Position numbers and translations under genes: made by a program. From assembly GCA_039809495.1 (NCBI GenBank), contig JBDHVC010000004.1:62001-126000 (forward strand): 64,000 nucleotides of DNA, in the 5' to 3' direction. The DNA is from JAFLCL01 sp039809495 (GTDB lineage Bacteria; Myxococcota_A; Polyangia; Polyangiales; Sandaracinaceae). Each line of letters opens with the position of its first letter. Positions within the stretch are counted from its first letter, which is position 1. Positions 1 through 8,631 of the stretch are shown here, in pieces. A model generated the notes under the pieces. That model did no database searches and was not told the DNA's origin. It was given only the letters and a program-made list of their open reading frames with translations.

Positions 1-1937
1 CGAGCCTCGCCTGCGGGGTCGTCGCCGCGATCGGCTTCGTCCTCGAGCGGGCCGGCCTCGCGACGTGGATCACGACGAGCGTCTACGTGCTCGCCTACCT
101 CTTCGGCGCCTTCTTCACGCTCCAGGAGGTCGCCGTCGCGCTGCGCGCCCGGCGCTTCGAGATCGACTTCTTGATGCTCCTCGCCGCGATCGGCGCCGCG
201 GCGCTCGACGCCTGGGCGGAGGGGGCGCTCCTGCTCTTCCTCTTCACCCTGGGTCACGCGCTCGAGGGGTTCGCGATGCGTCGCGCGCGGTCCGCGATCA
301 CGGGGCTCGCCGAGCTCGTCCCGAAGACCGCGACGCGCCTCGTCGGTGACGACGTCGAAGAGGAGATCCCGCTCTCGGCGCTGCGCGTCGAGGATCGGAT
401 CCGCGTGAAGCCCAACGCGCGCATCCCCGCCGACGGCGTCGTCGTCGCCGGCACGAGCGAGGTGAACCAGGCGCCGGTGACCGGTGAGAGCGTCTCCGTC
501 GACAAGCGCCCGACGACCGATCCCGGGTCGGCGAGCGAGGCCTTCGCGGCGCTCGACGAGGCCCACCGCGTGTTCGCGGGGACGATCAACGGCGCGAGCC
601 CGCTGACGATCCGGGTCGCGCGGGCCGCCAAGGACAGCACGATGGCGCGCGTCGTCGAGATGGTCTCGCGCGCGGCGACGCAGAAGTCGCGCACGCAGCA
701 CCTCACCGAGCGCTTCGAGCGCGTCTTCGTGCCCGTCATCCTCGTCGTCGTCGTCCTCCTCCTCTTCGCGTGGCTCGTCGTCGACGAGCCCTTCTCGGCG
801 AGCCTCTACCGCGCGATGGCCGTCCTCGTCGCGGCGAGCCCCTGCGCCCTCGCGATCGCGACGCCGAGCGCGGTGCTCTCGGGCGTCGCGCGCGCGGCGC
901 GGCGGGGCGTTTTGATCAAGGGCGGCGTGCACCTCGAGATGCTCGGCCGGCTCGACGCGATCGCGTTCGACAAGACGGGCACGCTCACGGAGGGCCGCCC
1001 ACGCCTCGTCGACGTCGTCACGGCCGAGGGCGTGAGCGAGCAGGCGCTGCTCACGCTCGCGCTGGCGCTCGAACGCCGCTCGGATCACCCGCTCGCGCGG
1101 GCCGTCGTCGAAGGCGCGAGCGCGCGGCTCGCCGAGGCGCCTCGGCTCCCCGCGATCGACGAGGTCGTCGACGTCACGGGCTTTGGCCTGCGCGCGCGGA
1201 GCGAAGGCCGCGCCGTCTTCGTCGGGAAGCCCGCGATGGCCGACGGGCCGCTCCCCGACGCCCTCGACGCGACCGTGCGCGAGCTCCGCGAGGCGGGGCG
1301 GACGGTCGTGGTCGTCGGCGAGGGCGGCCGCCTGCTCGGCGCGCTGGGCCTCGCCGACACCCCGCGCGCCGAGGCGCGACGCGTCCTCGACGCGCTCCTT
1401 CGGCTCGGGCTCCGCGAGACCGTCATGCTGACCGGCGACCACCAGAAGGTCGCGGACGCGATCGCCCGCGAGCTCGGCGTCGCGCGCGCCATCGGCGATC
1501 TGCTCCCCGAGGACAAGGTGCGCGCGATCGAGGGGCTCGCGCGCGATCACGGCCTCGTCGCGATGGTGGGCGACGGCGTGAACGACGCCCCGGCGCTCGC
1601 GAACGCGAGCCTCGGCGTCGCGATGGGCGCGGGCGGCTCGGACGTCGCGCTCGAGGCCGCGGACGTCGCGCTCATGGCGAGCGATCTCGAGGCGCTGCCC
1701 TTCGTCATCGAGCTCGGCCGGGCCTCGAGGCGCGTCATCGCCGAGAACCTCTGGGTGAGCCTCGGCATGGTCGCGCTGCTCGTGCCCGCGACCATCGCGG
1801 GCCTCGCGGGGATCGGGCTCGCGGTCGTGCTCCACGAGGGCTCGACGCTCGTCGTGGTCCTGAACGCGCTCCGCCTGCTCGCCTTCGAGCCGCGGCGCGG
1901 CGACGCGTCCAACGTGAGCGCCGCGCTCACGGGATGA
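1..1937 (+). CDS. P1B-4-type heavy-metal P-type ATPase (5' end outside window)
   Basis: Membrane ATPase predicted to export transition-metal ions. The reading frame is open from base 3 to the left edge, so the N-terminus is missing and the GTG at 87 is not the real start. Visible in order are the actuator motif (TGES), the membrane motif SPC in the helix before the P domain, the phosphorylation motif DKTGT, the SDHPLA nucleotide-domain motif, TGD and GDGVNDAPAL. The last helix carries HEGST followed by a leucine-rich stretch. SPC together with HEG(S/G)T is the known signature of the P1B-4 subgroup (Co/Zn/Cd/Fe export), as opposed to the CPC of copper or ZntA pumps. The metal itself is inferred. 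The gene converges on the exporter at 1960. Confidence 0.93.
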   Translation, partial: SLACGVVAAIGFVLERAGLATWITTSVYVLAYLFGAFFTLQEVAVALRARRFEIDFLMLLAAIGAAALDAWAEGALLLFLFTLGHALEGFAMRRARSAITGLAELVPKTATRLVGDDVEEEIPLSALRVEDRIRVKPNARIPADGVVVAGTSEVNQAPVTGESVSVDKRPTTDPGSASEAFAALDEAHRVFAGTINGASPLTIRVARAAKDSTMARVVEMVSRAATQKSRTQHLTERFERVFVPVILVVVVLLLFAWLVVDEPFSASLYRAMAVLVAASPCALAIATPSAVLSGVARAARRGVLIKGGVHLEMLGRLDAIAFDKTGTLTEGRPRLVDVVTAEGVSEQALLTLALALERRSDHPLARAVVEGASARLAEAPRLPAIDEVVDVTGFGLRARSEGRAVFVGKPAMADGPLPDALDATVRELREAGRTVVVVGEGGRLLGALGLADTPRAEARRVLDALLRLGLRETVMLTGDHQKVADAIARELGVARAIGDLLPEDKVRAIEGLARDHGLVAMVGDGVNDAPALANASLGVAMGAGGSDVALEAADVALMASDLEALPFVIELGRASRRVIAENLWVSLGMVALLVPATIAGLAGIGLAVVLHEGSTLVVVLNALRLLAFEPRRGDASNVSAALTG

Positions 1938-1962
1938 ATCCGCCGAGCGAGGCGCGCCGTCA
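1935..1962 (-). repeat. Short stop-embedded repeat between convergent genes
   Basis: The whole gap between the ATPase stop and the MMPL stop. Read on the minus strand from the MMPL stop codon it begins TGACGGCGCGCCTCGCTCG, matching the first bases of the long dispersed repeat at 24482-24641 and 56763-56925. The eight-base palindrome GGCGCGCC lies within it. Confidence 0.55.
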
Positions 1963-4572
1963 CCCGCTCGAGGGAGCAGGCTCGGCCGGCGGTGCCGGCG
2001 GGCGCGGGCCCCCGAAGAGGATCAGCAGCGCCGGCTCGAGGATGAGCGTCGAGACGACCGACGCGCTCATCGCCGTCGCGATCAGCTCACCGAAGTGCTG
2101 GATCGGCACGAACGAGCTCAGGAGGAACGCGCCGAAGCCGAGCACGAGCGTCAGCGCGGAGATGATGATCGCGCGCCCCGTGTGCCGCGCGGTGCGCACG
2201 ATGGCGGCCCTGCGGCTCGCGATCTTCGCGTCCTCTTCACGGAAGCGCGCGAGCATGTGGATGGAGGAGTCCACGCCGATCCCGATGGCGATCGAGAAGA
2301 CGATGGCCGTCCCCGCCGTGAGGGGGATCCCGCGCACGGCCATCCACGCCATCGTCACGAGGAGCGGCAGCGCGTTCGGCGGGATCGCGAGGGCCGCGTA
2401 GCGGAAGCTGCGCAAGAGCAGCGCGAGCGTGAAGAAGATGAGGAGGACGGAGACGCCGAGGCTCCCGACGAGATCGGTCACGACGGACTCGATGCCGCGG
2501 CTCCCGATGTAGGCCTCGCCCGTGATCGAGACGTCGACGCCGAGCGGTCGGAACCGGCGCTCGGCCTCGGCCTGGATCTCGTCGATGAGCGCGATGGAGC
2601 GGAGCGCGCCGATGTCGCCGAAGCGCAGCTCGACGTGCGCGGCCGAGCCGTCGGGCACGAGGTAGAAGCTCGTGGGGTCCGGCTGGACGCGCGAGAGGAG
2701 CGTGCGGAGCGCGTCGATCTGGGCCTGGCTCTCGAGCGGGATCGCGCGGATCGCTGCCTCGCGCTCGCGCAGGCTCGCCTCCGGTCCGGGGATCTCGAAG
2801 CCGCCCAGGCGCTGCCACGCGGAGAGGAGGTGATCCGGGAAGGCGACGGCGCGGAGCACGCCGTCCCGCTCGGCGACCCAGCGCTCGAAGTCGACGATCG
2901 CGTGGACGACCTCGACGTCGGTGACGCGCCGATCCCCCTCCGCGACGAGGAGCAGCTCGAGGGGTCGGATTCCGTCCATCCGCTCGTCCATCAGCGCGGT
3001 CGAGATGGCGACGGGGTCGTCCGCCTCGAAGGTGTCCTTGAGCGCGGTGTCCACCTTCACGAGGCGCGACAGGTAGAGCGCTGGCGCCGCCACCAACGCG
3101 GCCGCGACCAGGACGACCCAGGGCCTCCGAAGAAAGGCGCGGCTCCCGAGGACGGTCGCCCGCTCGATCCAGCCGGTGCTCCGCTCCCCCTCACGAGGCT
3201 CCGCCGCGCGGGGCTCCGCGTTGGGCGCTCCATCGCGCGCGCCCTCCGCCGCGCCGCCGGCGTCGCGCGGGGGCCTCAGATACGTGAGGAGGGCCGGCAC
3301 GATGAGCATCGCGAGGACATAGACCGTCATCACGCCCACGCCGGCGATCGCGCCGAACCGGCGCAGCATCTCCGTCCGCGAGACCATCAGCGCGCCGAGC
3401 CCCACCGCGTCCGTGAACGAGGTGAGGAAGCACGCCACGGCGATGCTGCGCAGCGCGCGCGCGGCGGCCTCCCGCGAGTCCGGCCGCTTGAGCCGCACCA
3501 GCTCCTCGCGCCACCGGGAGATCAGGTGGATCGCGTTCGAGAGCCCGATGATGATGAGGAGGGTCGGCAGGACGTTCGAGAGGATGGTGAGCGGCTCGCC
3601 CGCCCACGCCATCGCGCCGATCACGACCGCCACGCCCACGCCGACCGTGATGAGCGGCAGGACCATCGCCGGGAGCCAGCGGAACGAGGCGAAGAGCAGG
3701 AGCGCGCAGATGAGCACCGTCACCGGCACCAGCACCCGCTGATCGCGCATCATGTAGCGGACGATCGCCGTGCGCAGGTGCGGTAGGCCCGCGCGGTGGA
3801 GCGAGACGCCCGCGGGCGGCGGGTTCGCGTCGAGCCAGGCGTCGACGCGATCGACGAAGGCGACGCGCTCGTTGCCCGTGCCGATCTCCTCGCGGAGCTG
3901 CACGACCACCGCGCCGAGCGTTCGATCGTCGCTCACCAGGCGGCCGACGACGAGCGGCGCGTCGGCGATCGCCGCGCGCACGATCCTGACGTCGCGCTCC
4001 GTCACCTCGTCGCCCCGCACGACGGGCTCTCGATCCGCGTCGCTCACGCGCTCCGCGACGTCGTAGAGGCCCGAGGGGAATTGCACCGGCGCGGACGCGA
4101 CCAGGGTCGCGAGCGCCTGCTCCACCCCCGGATCCCCCTCCGGCTCCGCGTCCACCGTGTCGAGATCCGCGAGCGACTCGGCGCTCTCGTCGATCTCCAC
4201 CCCGTCGTCCCCGACCGCGCGCCCCCGCGGTAGCGGCGTCACGGTGAGGCCGTCGACCCTGAGCACCTCCGGCTCGCTCGCGAAGTGACGCGCGAGCAGG
4301 TGCTGGTAGCGGAGCGCCGGCAGGCTCGTCGCGTCGTCGGCCTCGACGAGCAGCATCATCACGTTGTCGGTGTCGCCGAAGCGGCTCCGAAACGCCCGGA
4401 CGCGCTCCTCGTAGTCGCCGAACGAGATCACCATGTTCTCGGGCGAGCTCTCGACGTGGAGGCGGGGGATCCCGGCGATCGCGATCAGGGTGAGGGCGCC
4501 GACGCTCGTGAGGACGAGCGCCCTGCGCCGCGTGACGAAGTCGGCGATCTTCGCTACCAGCCCTCGGTTCAT
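1960..4572 (-). CDS. MMPL/RND-superfamily exporter
   Basis: Integral membrane transporter of 870 residues, predicted to be proton-driven and to move lipids or hydrophobic molecules out of the inner membrane. Each half has one leading helix (the first at about residues 17-36), a large periplasmic loop, then a cluster of five helices. The duplicated MMPL/sterol-sensing-like clusters carry GLSNAIHLISRW and the paired GIGVDSSIHMLARF, the usual place for RND proton-relay residues. A proline/glutamate-rich cytoplasmic linker separates the halves. The start is the ATG after GAGGAG (spacing 4). It lies 183 bp downstream of secF on the same strand. SecD/SecF are themselves RND proteins, so the pairing may be functional or accidental. 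Substrate unknown. Confidence 0.85.
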   Translation of the reverse strand: MNRGLVAKIADFVTRRRALVLTSVGALTLIAIAGIPRLHVESSPENMVISFGDYEERVRAFRSRFGDTDNVMMLLVEADDATSLPALRYQHLLARHFASEPEVLRVDGLTVTPLPRGRAVGDDGVEIDESAESLADLDTVDAEPEGDPGVEQALATLVASAPVQFPSGLYDVAERVSDADREPVVRGDEVTERDVRIVRAAIADAPLVVGRLVSDDRTLGAVVVQLREEIGTGNERVAFVDRVDAWLDANPPPAGVSLHRAGLPHLRTAIVRYMMRDQRVLVPVTVLICALLLFASFRWLPAMVLPLITVGVGVAVVIGAMAWAGEPLTILSNVLPTLLIIIGLSNAIHLISRWREELVRLKRPDSREAAARALRSIAVACFLTSFTDAVGLGALMVSRTEMLRRFGAIAGVGVMTVYVLAMLIVPALLTYLRPPRDAGGAAEGARDGAPNAEPRAAEPREGERSTGWIERATVLGSRAFLRRPWVVLVAAALVAAPALYLSRLVKVDTALKDTFEADDPVAISTALMDERMDGIRPLELLLVAEGDRRVTDVEVVHAIVDFERWVAERDGVLRAVAFPDHLLSAWQRLGGFEIPGPEASLREREAAIRAIPLESQAQIDALRTLLSRVQPDPTSFYLVPDGSAAHVELRFGDIGALRSIALIDEIQAEAERRFRPLGVDVSITGEAYIGSRGIESVVTDLVGSLGVSVLLIFFTLALLLRSFRYAALAIPPNALPLLVTMAWMAVRGIPLTAGTAIVFSIAIGIGVDSSIHMLARFREEDAKIASRRAAIVRTARHTGRAIIISALTLVLGFGAFLLSSFVPIQHFGELIATAMSASVVSTLILEPALLILFGGPRPPAPPAEPAPSSG

Positions 4573-4755
4573 CGGCTCCTCGGCTCTCGGCCCGCGCCAC
4601 GAGCGCGCGTCGTGGCCGCTTGGTACTTCATCGCGCGCGCGGGCACCATCCGTACGAGCCCACGACGCGCGGAGCGAGGCGATGCGGTGCGTCCCCTCCC
4701 GATCCCGGGCGAGCTCCGGGTCGCGCGCGAGCTCGCCGGCGAGCGGGGCGCTCCG

Positions 4756-5943
4756 TCAGCGGGCGGCGGCCTTCTTCAGCTTCCGCTGCGCGAGGAGCTC
4801 CTGGCGGCGCGCCTCGCGGACGGGCTTGAAGATCTTCTCGTCCATGAAGTGCGTGAAGGGGGCCGCGATGTACACGCTCGAGTAGGTGCCGATCACGATG
4901 CCGAACGCGATCGCGAGGCTGATGTCGAAGATGACCTGGGTGCCCCAGATGAAGAACGGGATGATCGCGAGCACCGTCGTGAGCGACGTCATCATCGTGC
5001 GCCCGAGCATCTCGGACGTCGAGAGGTTGATGATCGCCCAGAGGTCCATCTCGCGGTGGCGCGCCATGTTCTCGCGGATGCGGTCGTAGACGACGATGGT
5101 GTCGTTGATCGAGTAGCCGACGATCGTGAGGAGCGACGCGATCGTCGTGATGTTGAACTCCTTGCCGAGCACGATGAAGAAGCCGACCGTGACGATGACG
5201 TCGTGCAGGAGGCCGACGACGCCGCCGGGCGCGAACCGCAGATCGAAGCGGAACGCGACGTAGAGCATGATGAAGCCGAGCGCGTAGATGAGGGCCTTGA
5301 TCGCGCTGAGCTGGAGCTGCGCGCCGGCGCGCGGCCCGACCCACTCCGTCCGGAGCGCTGGCTCGGGGCCGCGATCGCCGAGCCGCTCGTCGAGCTGGGC
5401 GACGAGGTGATCGGCGACGCCGATCAGATCCGCCTCGAAGCGGTGATCGCTCTCGGGACCGAAGCGCCGCACCTCGCCGCGGACGTCGAGCCCCGCGGCG
5501 GCGAGCGCGTCGCGGATCGTGCTCGGATCGGCGTCGTCCTCGAGCCGGATGGAGACCTTGTCGCCGCCCCCCGAGACGCGGATCGTCGTGATCCCGACGT
5601 CGAGGGCGGCGTCGAGCCGCTCGTGGATGGTCGCCTCGATGTCCGGCGGGAGCGAGGTCACCTCGTTGACGCGGATGAGGTACTGGTTCGGATGGCCCGC
5701 GATCGCGATGACGTCGGGGCTCCGAAAGCCGAGCTCCTCGACCACCTGGCGCAGCTCGGCGATGGGCACGTCGCCTCGAAACTGGAGCTGGACCTCGGTG
5801 CCACCCGCGAAGTCGATGCCGAGCTTGGGCCCGACCGTGAAGAAGAGGACGAGGCTCGCGATGGTGAGCGTGACCGAGGTCACCGCCGTCACCTTGCGGA
5901 GGCCCATGAAGTCGTAGACGCGCCCTGGCTTGAAGAATTCCAT
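4756..5943 (-). CDS. secF: Protein translocase subunit SecF
   Basis: Partner of SecD in the SecYEG accessory complex; it uses the proton gradient to finish export of proteins across the inner membrane. Helix 1 is at about residues 20-38, followed by the family motif GIDFAGGTEVQLQF at the start of the periplasmic domain, then the C-terminal block of five helices with the conserved stretch around GRTMMTSLTTVLAIIPFF. At 395 residues it is longer than the E. coli protein (about 320). The extra length sits in the periplasmic domain, around the GGGDKVSIRLEDDADP region. GAGGGG precedes the ATG by 6 bases, and only 10 bp separate it from secD. Its stop codon begins TGACGGAGCGCC, a variant of the stop-embedded motif seen elsewhere here. 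Confidence 0.96.
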   Translation of the reverse strand: MEFFKPGRVYDFMGLRKVTAVTSVTLTIASLVLFFTVGPKLGIDFAGGTEVQLQFRGDVPIAELRQVVEELGFRSPDVIAIAGHPNQYLIRVNEVTSLPPDIEATIHERLDAALDVGITTIRVSGGGDKVSIRLEDDADPSTIRDALAAAGLDVRGEVRRFGPESDHRFEADLIGVADHLVAQLDERLGDRGPEPALRTEWVGPRAGAQLQLSAIKALIYALGFIMLYVAFRFDLRFAPGGVVGLLHDVIVTVGFFIVLGKEFNITTIASLLTIVGYSINDTIVVYDRIRENMARHREMDLWAIINLSTSEMLGRTMMTSLTTVLAIIPFFIWGTQVIFDISLAIAFGIVIGTYSSVYIAAPFTHFMDEKIFKPVREARRQELLAQRKLKKAAAR

Positions 5944-5953
5944 GACGTTCCCC

Positions 5954-7804
5954 TCAACCGAGCGCGAGCTTGTTCACGCGGAGGCCGCGCACCAGCCAGT
6001 CGAAGACAACCTTGGTGCAGAAGACGCTCGTGAAGAGCGAGGTCACGATGCCGATCATCAGCGTGACGGCGAAGCCGCGGATCGGGCCCGTGCCGTACTG
6101 GAAGAGGACGAGCCCGGCGATGAGCGTCGTGAGCTGGCTGTCGAAGATGGACGAGAAAGCGCGGTTATAGCCCTGGGCGACCGCGGTGCTCGGGGCCTTC
6201 CCGAGCCGGAGCTCGTCGCGTATGCGCTCGTTGATGAGGACGTTCGCGTCGACGGCCATGCCGATCGTGAGCGCGATGCCGGCGATGCCGGGCAGGGTGA
6301 GCGTCGCCTCGAAGGCCGCCAAGACCCCGACGAGGAAGAGGAGGTTGATCACGACCGCGAGGTCCGCGATGAGGCCGCCCACCTGGTAGTAGACGGCCAT
6401 GAAGATGACGACGAGGAGCACGCCGATGACGGCCCCGAAGAGGCCCTGCTGGACGGCGTCGGCGCCGAGCGAGGGGCCGATGAGCTGCTCGTTCGCCGGG
6501 CGGATCGGGGCGGGGAGCGCGCCGGCGCGGAGGACGACGACGAGGTCCGAGGCCTCGTTCAGCATCGACTGGTAGCCGCCGCCTCGGCCCAGGGTGATCG
6601 ACGCCCGGCCGCCGCCGATCCGCGTCTGGATGACCGGCGCCGTCTCGACGCGGTCGTCGAGGACGATGGCCATGCGCCGCTTCACGTTCGCCGCCGTCAG
6701 CCGCTCGAAGGCCTCGGCGCCGCTGCTGTCGAAGGTGATCGCGACGTAGGGGTTCCCGTCCTGGGGATCGTTGGCGACCATCGCGTCCGCGATCGCGTCG
6801 CCCGTGACCTCGGCGCGCGAGTGGACGGTGTACGTGCGCCAGATCTGGGGGTTCTCCTCGCCCGCCGCGACCTCGTCGTCGTCGTAGCGCGTCCCGGCCT
6901 CGCCGATGAGGAGCTCTCGGCCATCGGGGATGGTCCCCGCGTCGTGGAGCGTGTCGATGTAGGCGGCGAGGCGCTCGCGACCCGCGTCCCCCGTCGCGGT
7001 GAGGTAGGTGGACTGGACGCTCGGGTGATCCTCGCCGGCCGACACCGTCTCGGCGCCGCGCGAGATCCCCTCGGGGAGCTCGGAGGAGGGGATCGCCTGG
7101 AGGAACGTCGCCTCGTCGTCGACGACCTTGAACTCGAGGCGCGCGGTGCGGCTGATGACCGAGCGGATCTGATCGAATTGCTCGTCGGTCGCGCCCGGCA
7201 GCTCGACGACGATGTTCTCCTCGCGCGTCATGACGGCGGCCTCGCGCAGGCCGAGGCCGTCGATGCGCTCGGAGACGGTCTCGCGCGCCTGGTCGACGGC
7301 CTGCTCGCGGAGCCGCTCCATCGCCTCGCTCTCCATTTGGAACGTGACGGAGTCGCTGGTGCGCCCCACCTCGACGATGTCGCCGAAGAGGTTGACGAGG
7401 TCGCGATCGAGCAGGCCGAGGTCCGAGGCGTCGTTGAAGCTCACGCGGAAGCCGTCGCGATCGACGCCGACGACCCGGACGCGCTGGCGCGCCTGCTCGA
7501 TCTGGTCGGAGGTGTGATCGCTCTCCGTGCAGATCTCCATGCGCTCGCAGAGCCGCTCGAGCATCTGGTCGGCGCGCAGATCGCGGCGATCCTCCACGGC
7601 CTGATCGGCCTCGACCTCGTACATCAGGCGCAGGCCGCCCTGGATGTCGAGCCCGAGGGCGATGCGGCGCGAGAACGTGCTCGTGACCCACTCGGGCGGC
7701 GTGTACCAGGCGCTCGTCCCCGCGAGGCTCGGCCAGAACGTGAGCCAAGCGTAGACGACCAGGCCGATGACGAGCGCGAAGCGGAAGTACCAACCCCTAT
7801 CCAT
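5954..7804 (-). CDS. secD: Protein translocase subunit SecD
   Basis: Large periplasmic-domain subunit of the SecDF translocation motor, 616 residues, the usual length. The N-terminal helix (about residues 6-24) is followed by GLDIQGGLRLMYEV, the P1 head/base domain, then the C-terminal five-helix RND block with GIAGIALTIGMAVDANVLINERIRDE, which contains the conserved Asp. I chose the ATG at 7804 (MDRGWYFRF); an upstream in-frame ATG at 7864 would add 20 arginine-rich residues that do not look like a SecD N-terminus. It lies between yajC and secF on the minus strand, the classic order. Confidence 0.96.
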   Translation of the reverse strand: MDRGWYFRFALVIGLVVYAWLTFWPSLAGTSAWYTPPEWVTSTFSRRIALGLDIQGGLRLMYEVEADQAVEDRRDLRADQMLERLCERMEICTESDHTSDQIEQARQRVRVVGVDRDGFRVSFNDASDLGLLDRDLVNLFGDIVEVGRTSDSVTFQMESEAMERLREQAVDQARETVSERIDGLGLREAAVMTREENIVVELPGATDEQFDQIRSVISRTARLEFKVVDDEATFLQAIPSSELPEGISRGAETVSAGEDHPSVQSTYLTATGDAGRERLAAYIDTLHDAGTIPDGRELLIGEAGTRYDDDEVAAGEENPQIWRTYTVHSRAEVTGDAIADAMVANDPQDGNPYVAITFDSSGAEAFERLTAANVKRRMAIVLDDRVETAPVIQTRIGGGRASITLGRGGGYQSMLNEASDLVVVLRAGALPAPIRPANEQLIGPSLGADAVQQGLFGAVIGVLLVVIFMAVYYQVGGLIADLAVVINLLFLVGVLAAFEATLTLPGIAGIALTIGMAVDANVLINERIRDELRLGKAPSTAVAQGYNRAFSSIFDSQLTTLIAGLVLFQYGTGPIRGFAVTLMIGIVTSLFTSVFCTKVVFDWLVRGLRVNKLALG

Positions 7805-7932
7805 GCGACGTTCTCCGGTCGCGCCTCTCGCGCGATACGAGCCGCGCGCGCGGGCGCGGCCCATCGTTCAACCTCTCGTAGCAGAGCGTGTGGCGGTTCG
7901 ATCCGAGGCCGCTCGACGCTCGCACGAAGCCC

Positions 7933-8463
7933 TCATTTCCCTTCGGCGGCCTTCGCCTCCGCCGTCTTCTCGGCCTTCTCGGCCTTCTCGGCCTTCTCGG
8001 CCTTCTCGGCCTTCGCCGCCTTCGCCGCCTTCGCCGCCTCGGGCTTCCCGTCCTTCTCCGTGCCGGCCGGCTTGGCGGGCTCGGCGAGCGAGGAGATGGC
8101 CGAGACGAGCACGTTCACGCGGATCTTCTCCTTCTGACCGATGGTCACGACCGCCTCGGTCGCGTCGACGGAGACGATCTCGGCGAGAAACCCGGCGGAG
8201 GTCCGCACCTTCTGCCCGGGCCGGAGCGAGCGCACGAAGCTCTCGTGCTCGTCGCGCCGCTTCTTCTCGGAGCGGCTCATCAAGAACATCGCGCCGCCGA
8301 CCACGACGATGATCAAGGCCCACTGGACCCACATCCCCATCGGCTCGCCCGGGCCCGGCGCGCTCCCCGCGCCGCCGGCCGGCGCCGCGGGGCTCGCCGG
8401 TGCGATCCCCGGCGCTTGAAGCCACGAGAGCGCGAAGAGCAGGTAGGATTGGAGCAGGCTCAT
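7933..8463 (-). CDS. yajC: Preprotein translocase subunit YajC with Lys/Glu/Ala tail
   Basis: Small inner-membrane subunit associated with SecDF. An Ala/Pro/Gly-rich lead is followed by one helix (about residues 46-63, WALIIVVVGGAMFLM) and the YajC core, including LRPGQKVRTSAGFLAEIVSVD and a KEKIRVNVLVSAISSL strand region. At 176 residues it is longer than typical YajC (about 110). The extra is a C-terminal tail built from KAE/KAA triplets, encoded by the 9-bp tandem array at 7972-8034. It is first gene of yajC-secD-secF, with a good promoter candidate at 8497-8525. Confidence 0.93.
   Translation of the reverse strand: MSLLQSYLLFALSWLQAPGIAPASPAAPAGGAGSAPGPGEPMGMWVQWALIIVVVGGAMFLMSRSEKKRRDEHESFVRSLRPGQKVRTSAGFLAEIVSVDATEAVVTIGQKEKIRVNVLVSAISSLAEPAKPAGTEKDGKPEAAKAAKAAKAEKAEKAEKAEKAEKTAEAKAAEGK
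7972..8034 (-). repeat. 9-bp tandem repeat coding for the YajC tail
   Basis: Four exact copies of GGCCTTCTC (plus-strand reading) at 7972-8007 followed by three diverged copies (GGCCTTCGC, then CGCCTTCGC twice). Read on the minus strand they give Lys-Ala-Glu then Lys-Ala-Ala triplets. The repeats are in frame and exactly three codons long, so copy number can change without a frameshift. Confidence 0.9.
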
Positions 8464-8496
8464 GGGTACCGCCGAGAAGGGCCGAAAAGGTCGGCG

Positions 8497-8525
8497 GTTC
8501 TACAGCGGCTCACGACGAGCGTCAA
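8497..8525 (-). promoter_or_regulatory. Candidate sigma-70-type promoter of yajC-secDF
   Basis: On the minus strand a -35 hexamer TTGACG (8525-8520) is followed by exactly 17 bases and a -10 hexamer TAGAAC (8502-8497), about 34 bases before the yajC ATG. The match is 5/6 and 4/6 to the housekeeping consensus. It lies in the 168-bp gap divergent from the gene at 8632. Predicted from sequence only. Confidence 0.45.
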
Positions 8526-8631
8526 CGCGCGGCCCGGGCCGAGGCTCGGAGGCGGTCGGCGCGGCGCCAGGCGCTCCTTCGGACGGGATGTCGACAGGCA
8601 GGCTCGATCCACGGGAGGATGGGGCGCTCTG

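Noticed and set aside
7972..8034. Tandem 9-bp units considered as a CRISPR or regulatory array
   Set aside because: The units are contiguous, without spacers, and in frame inside yajC; they code the protein tail.
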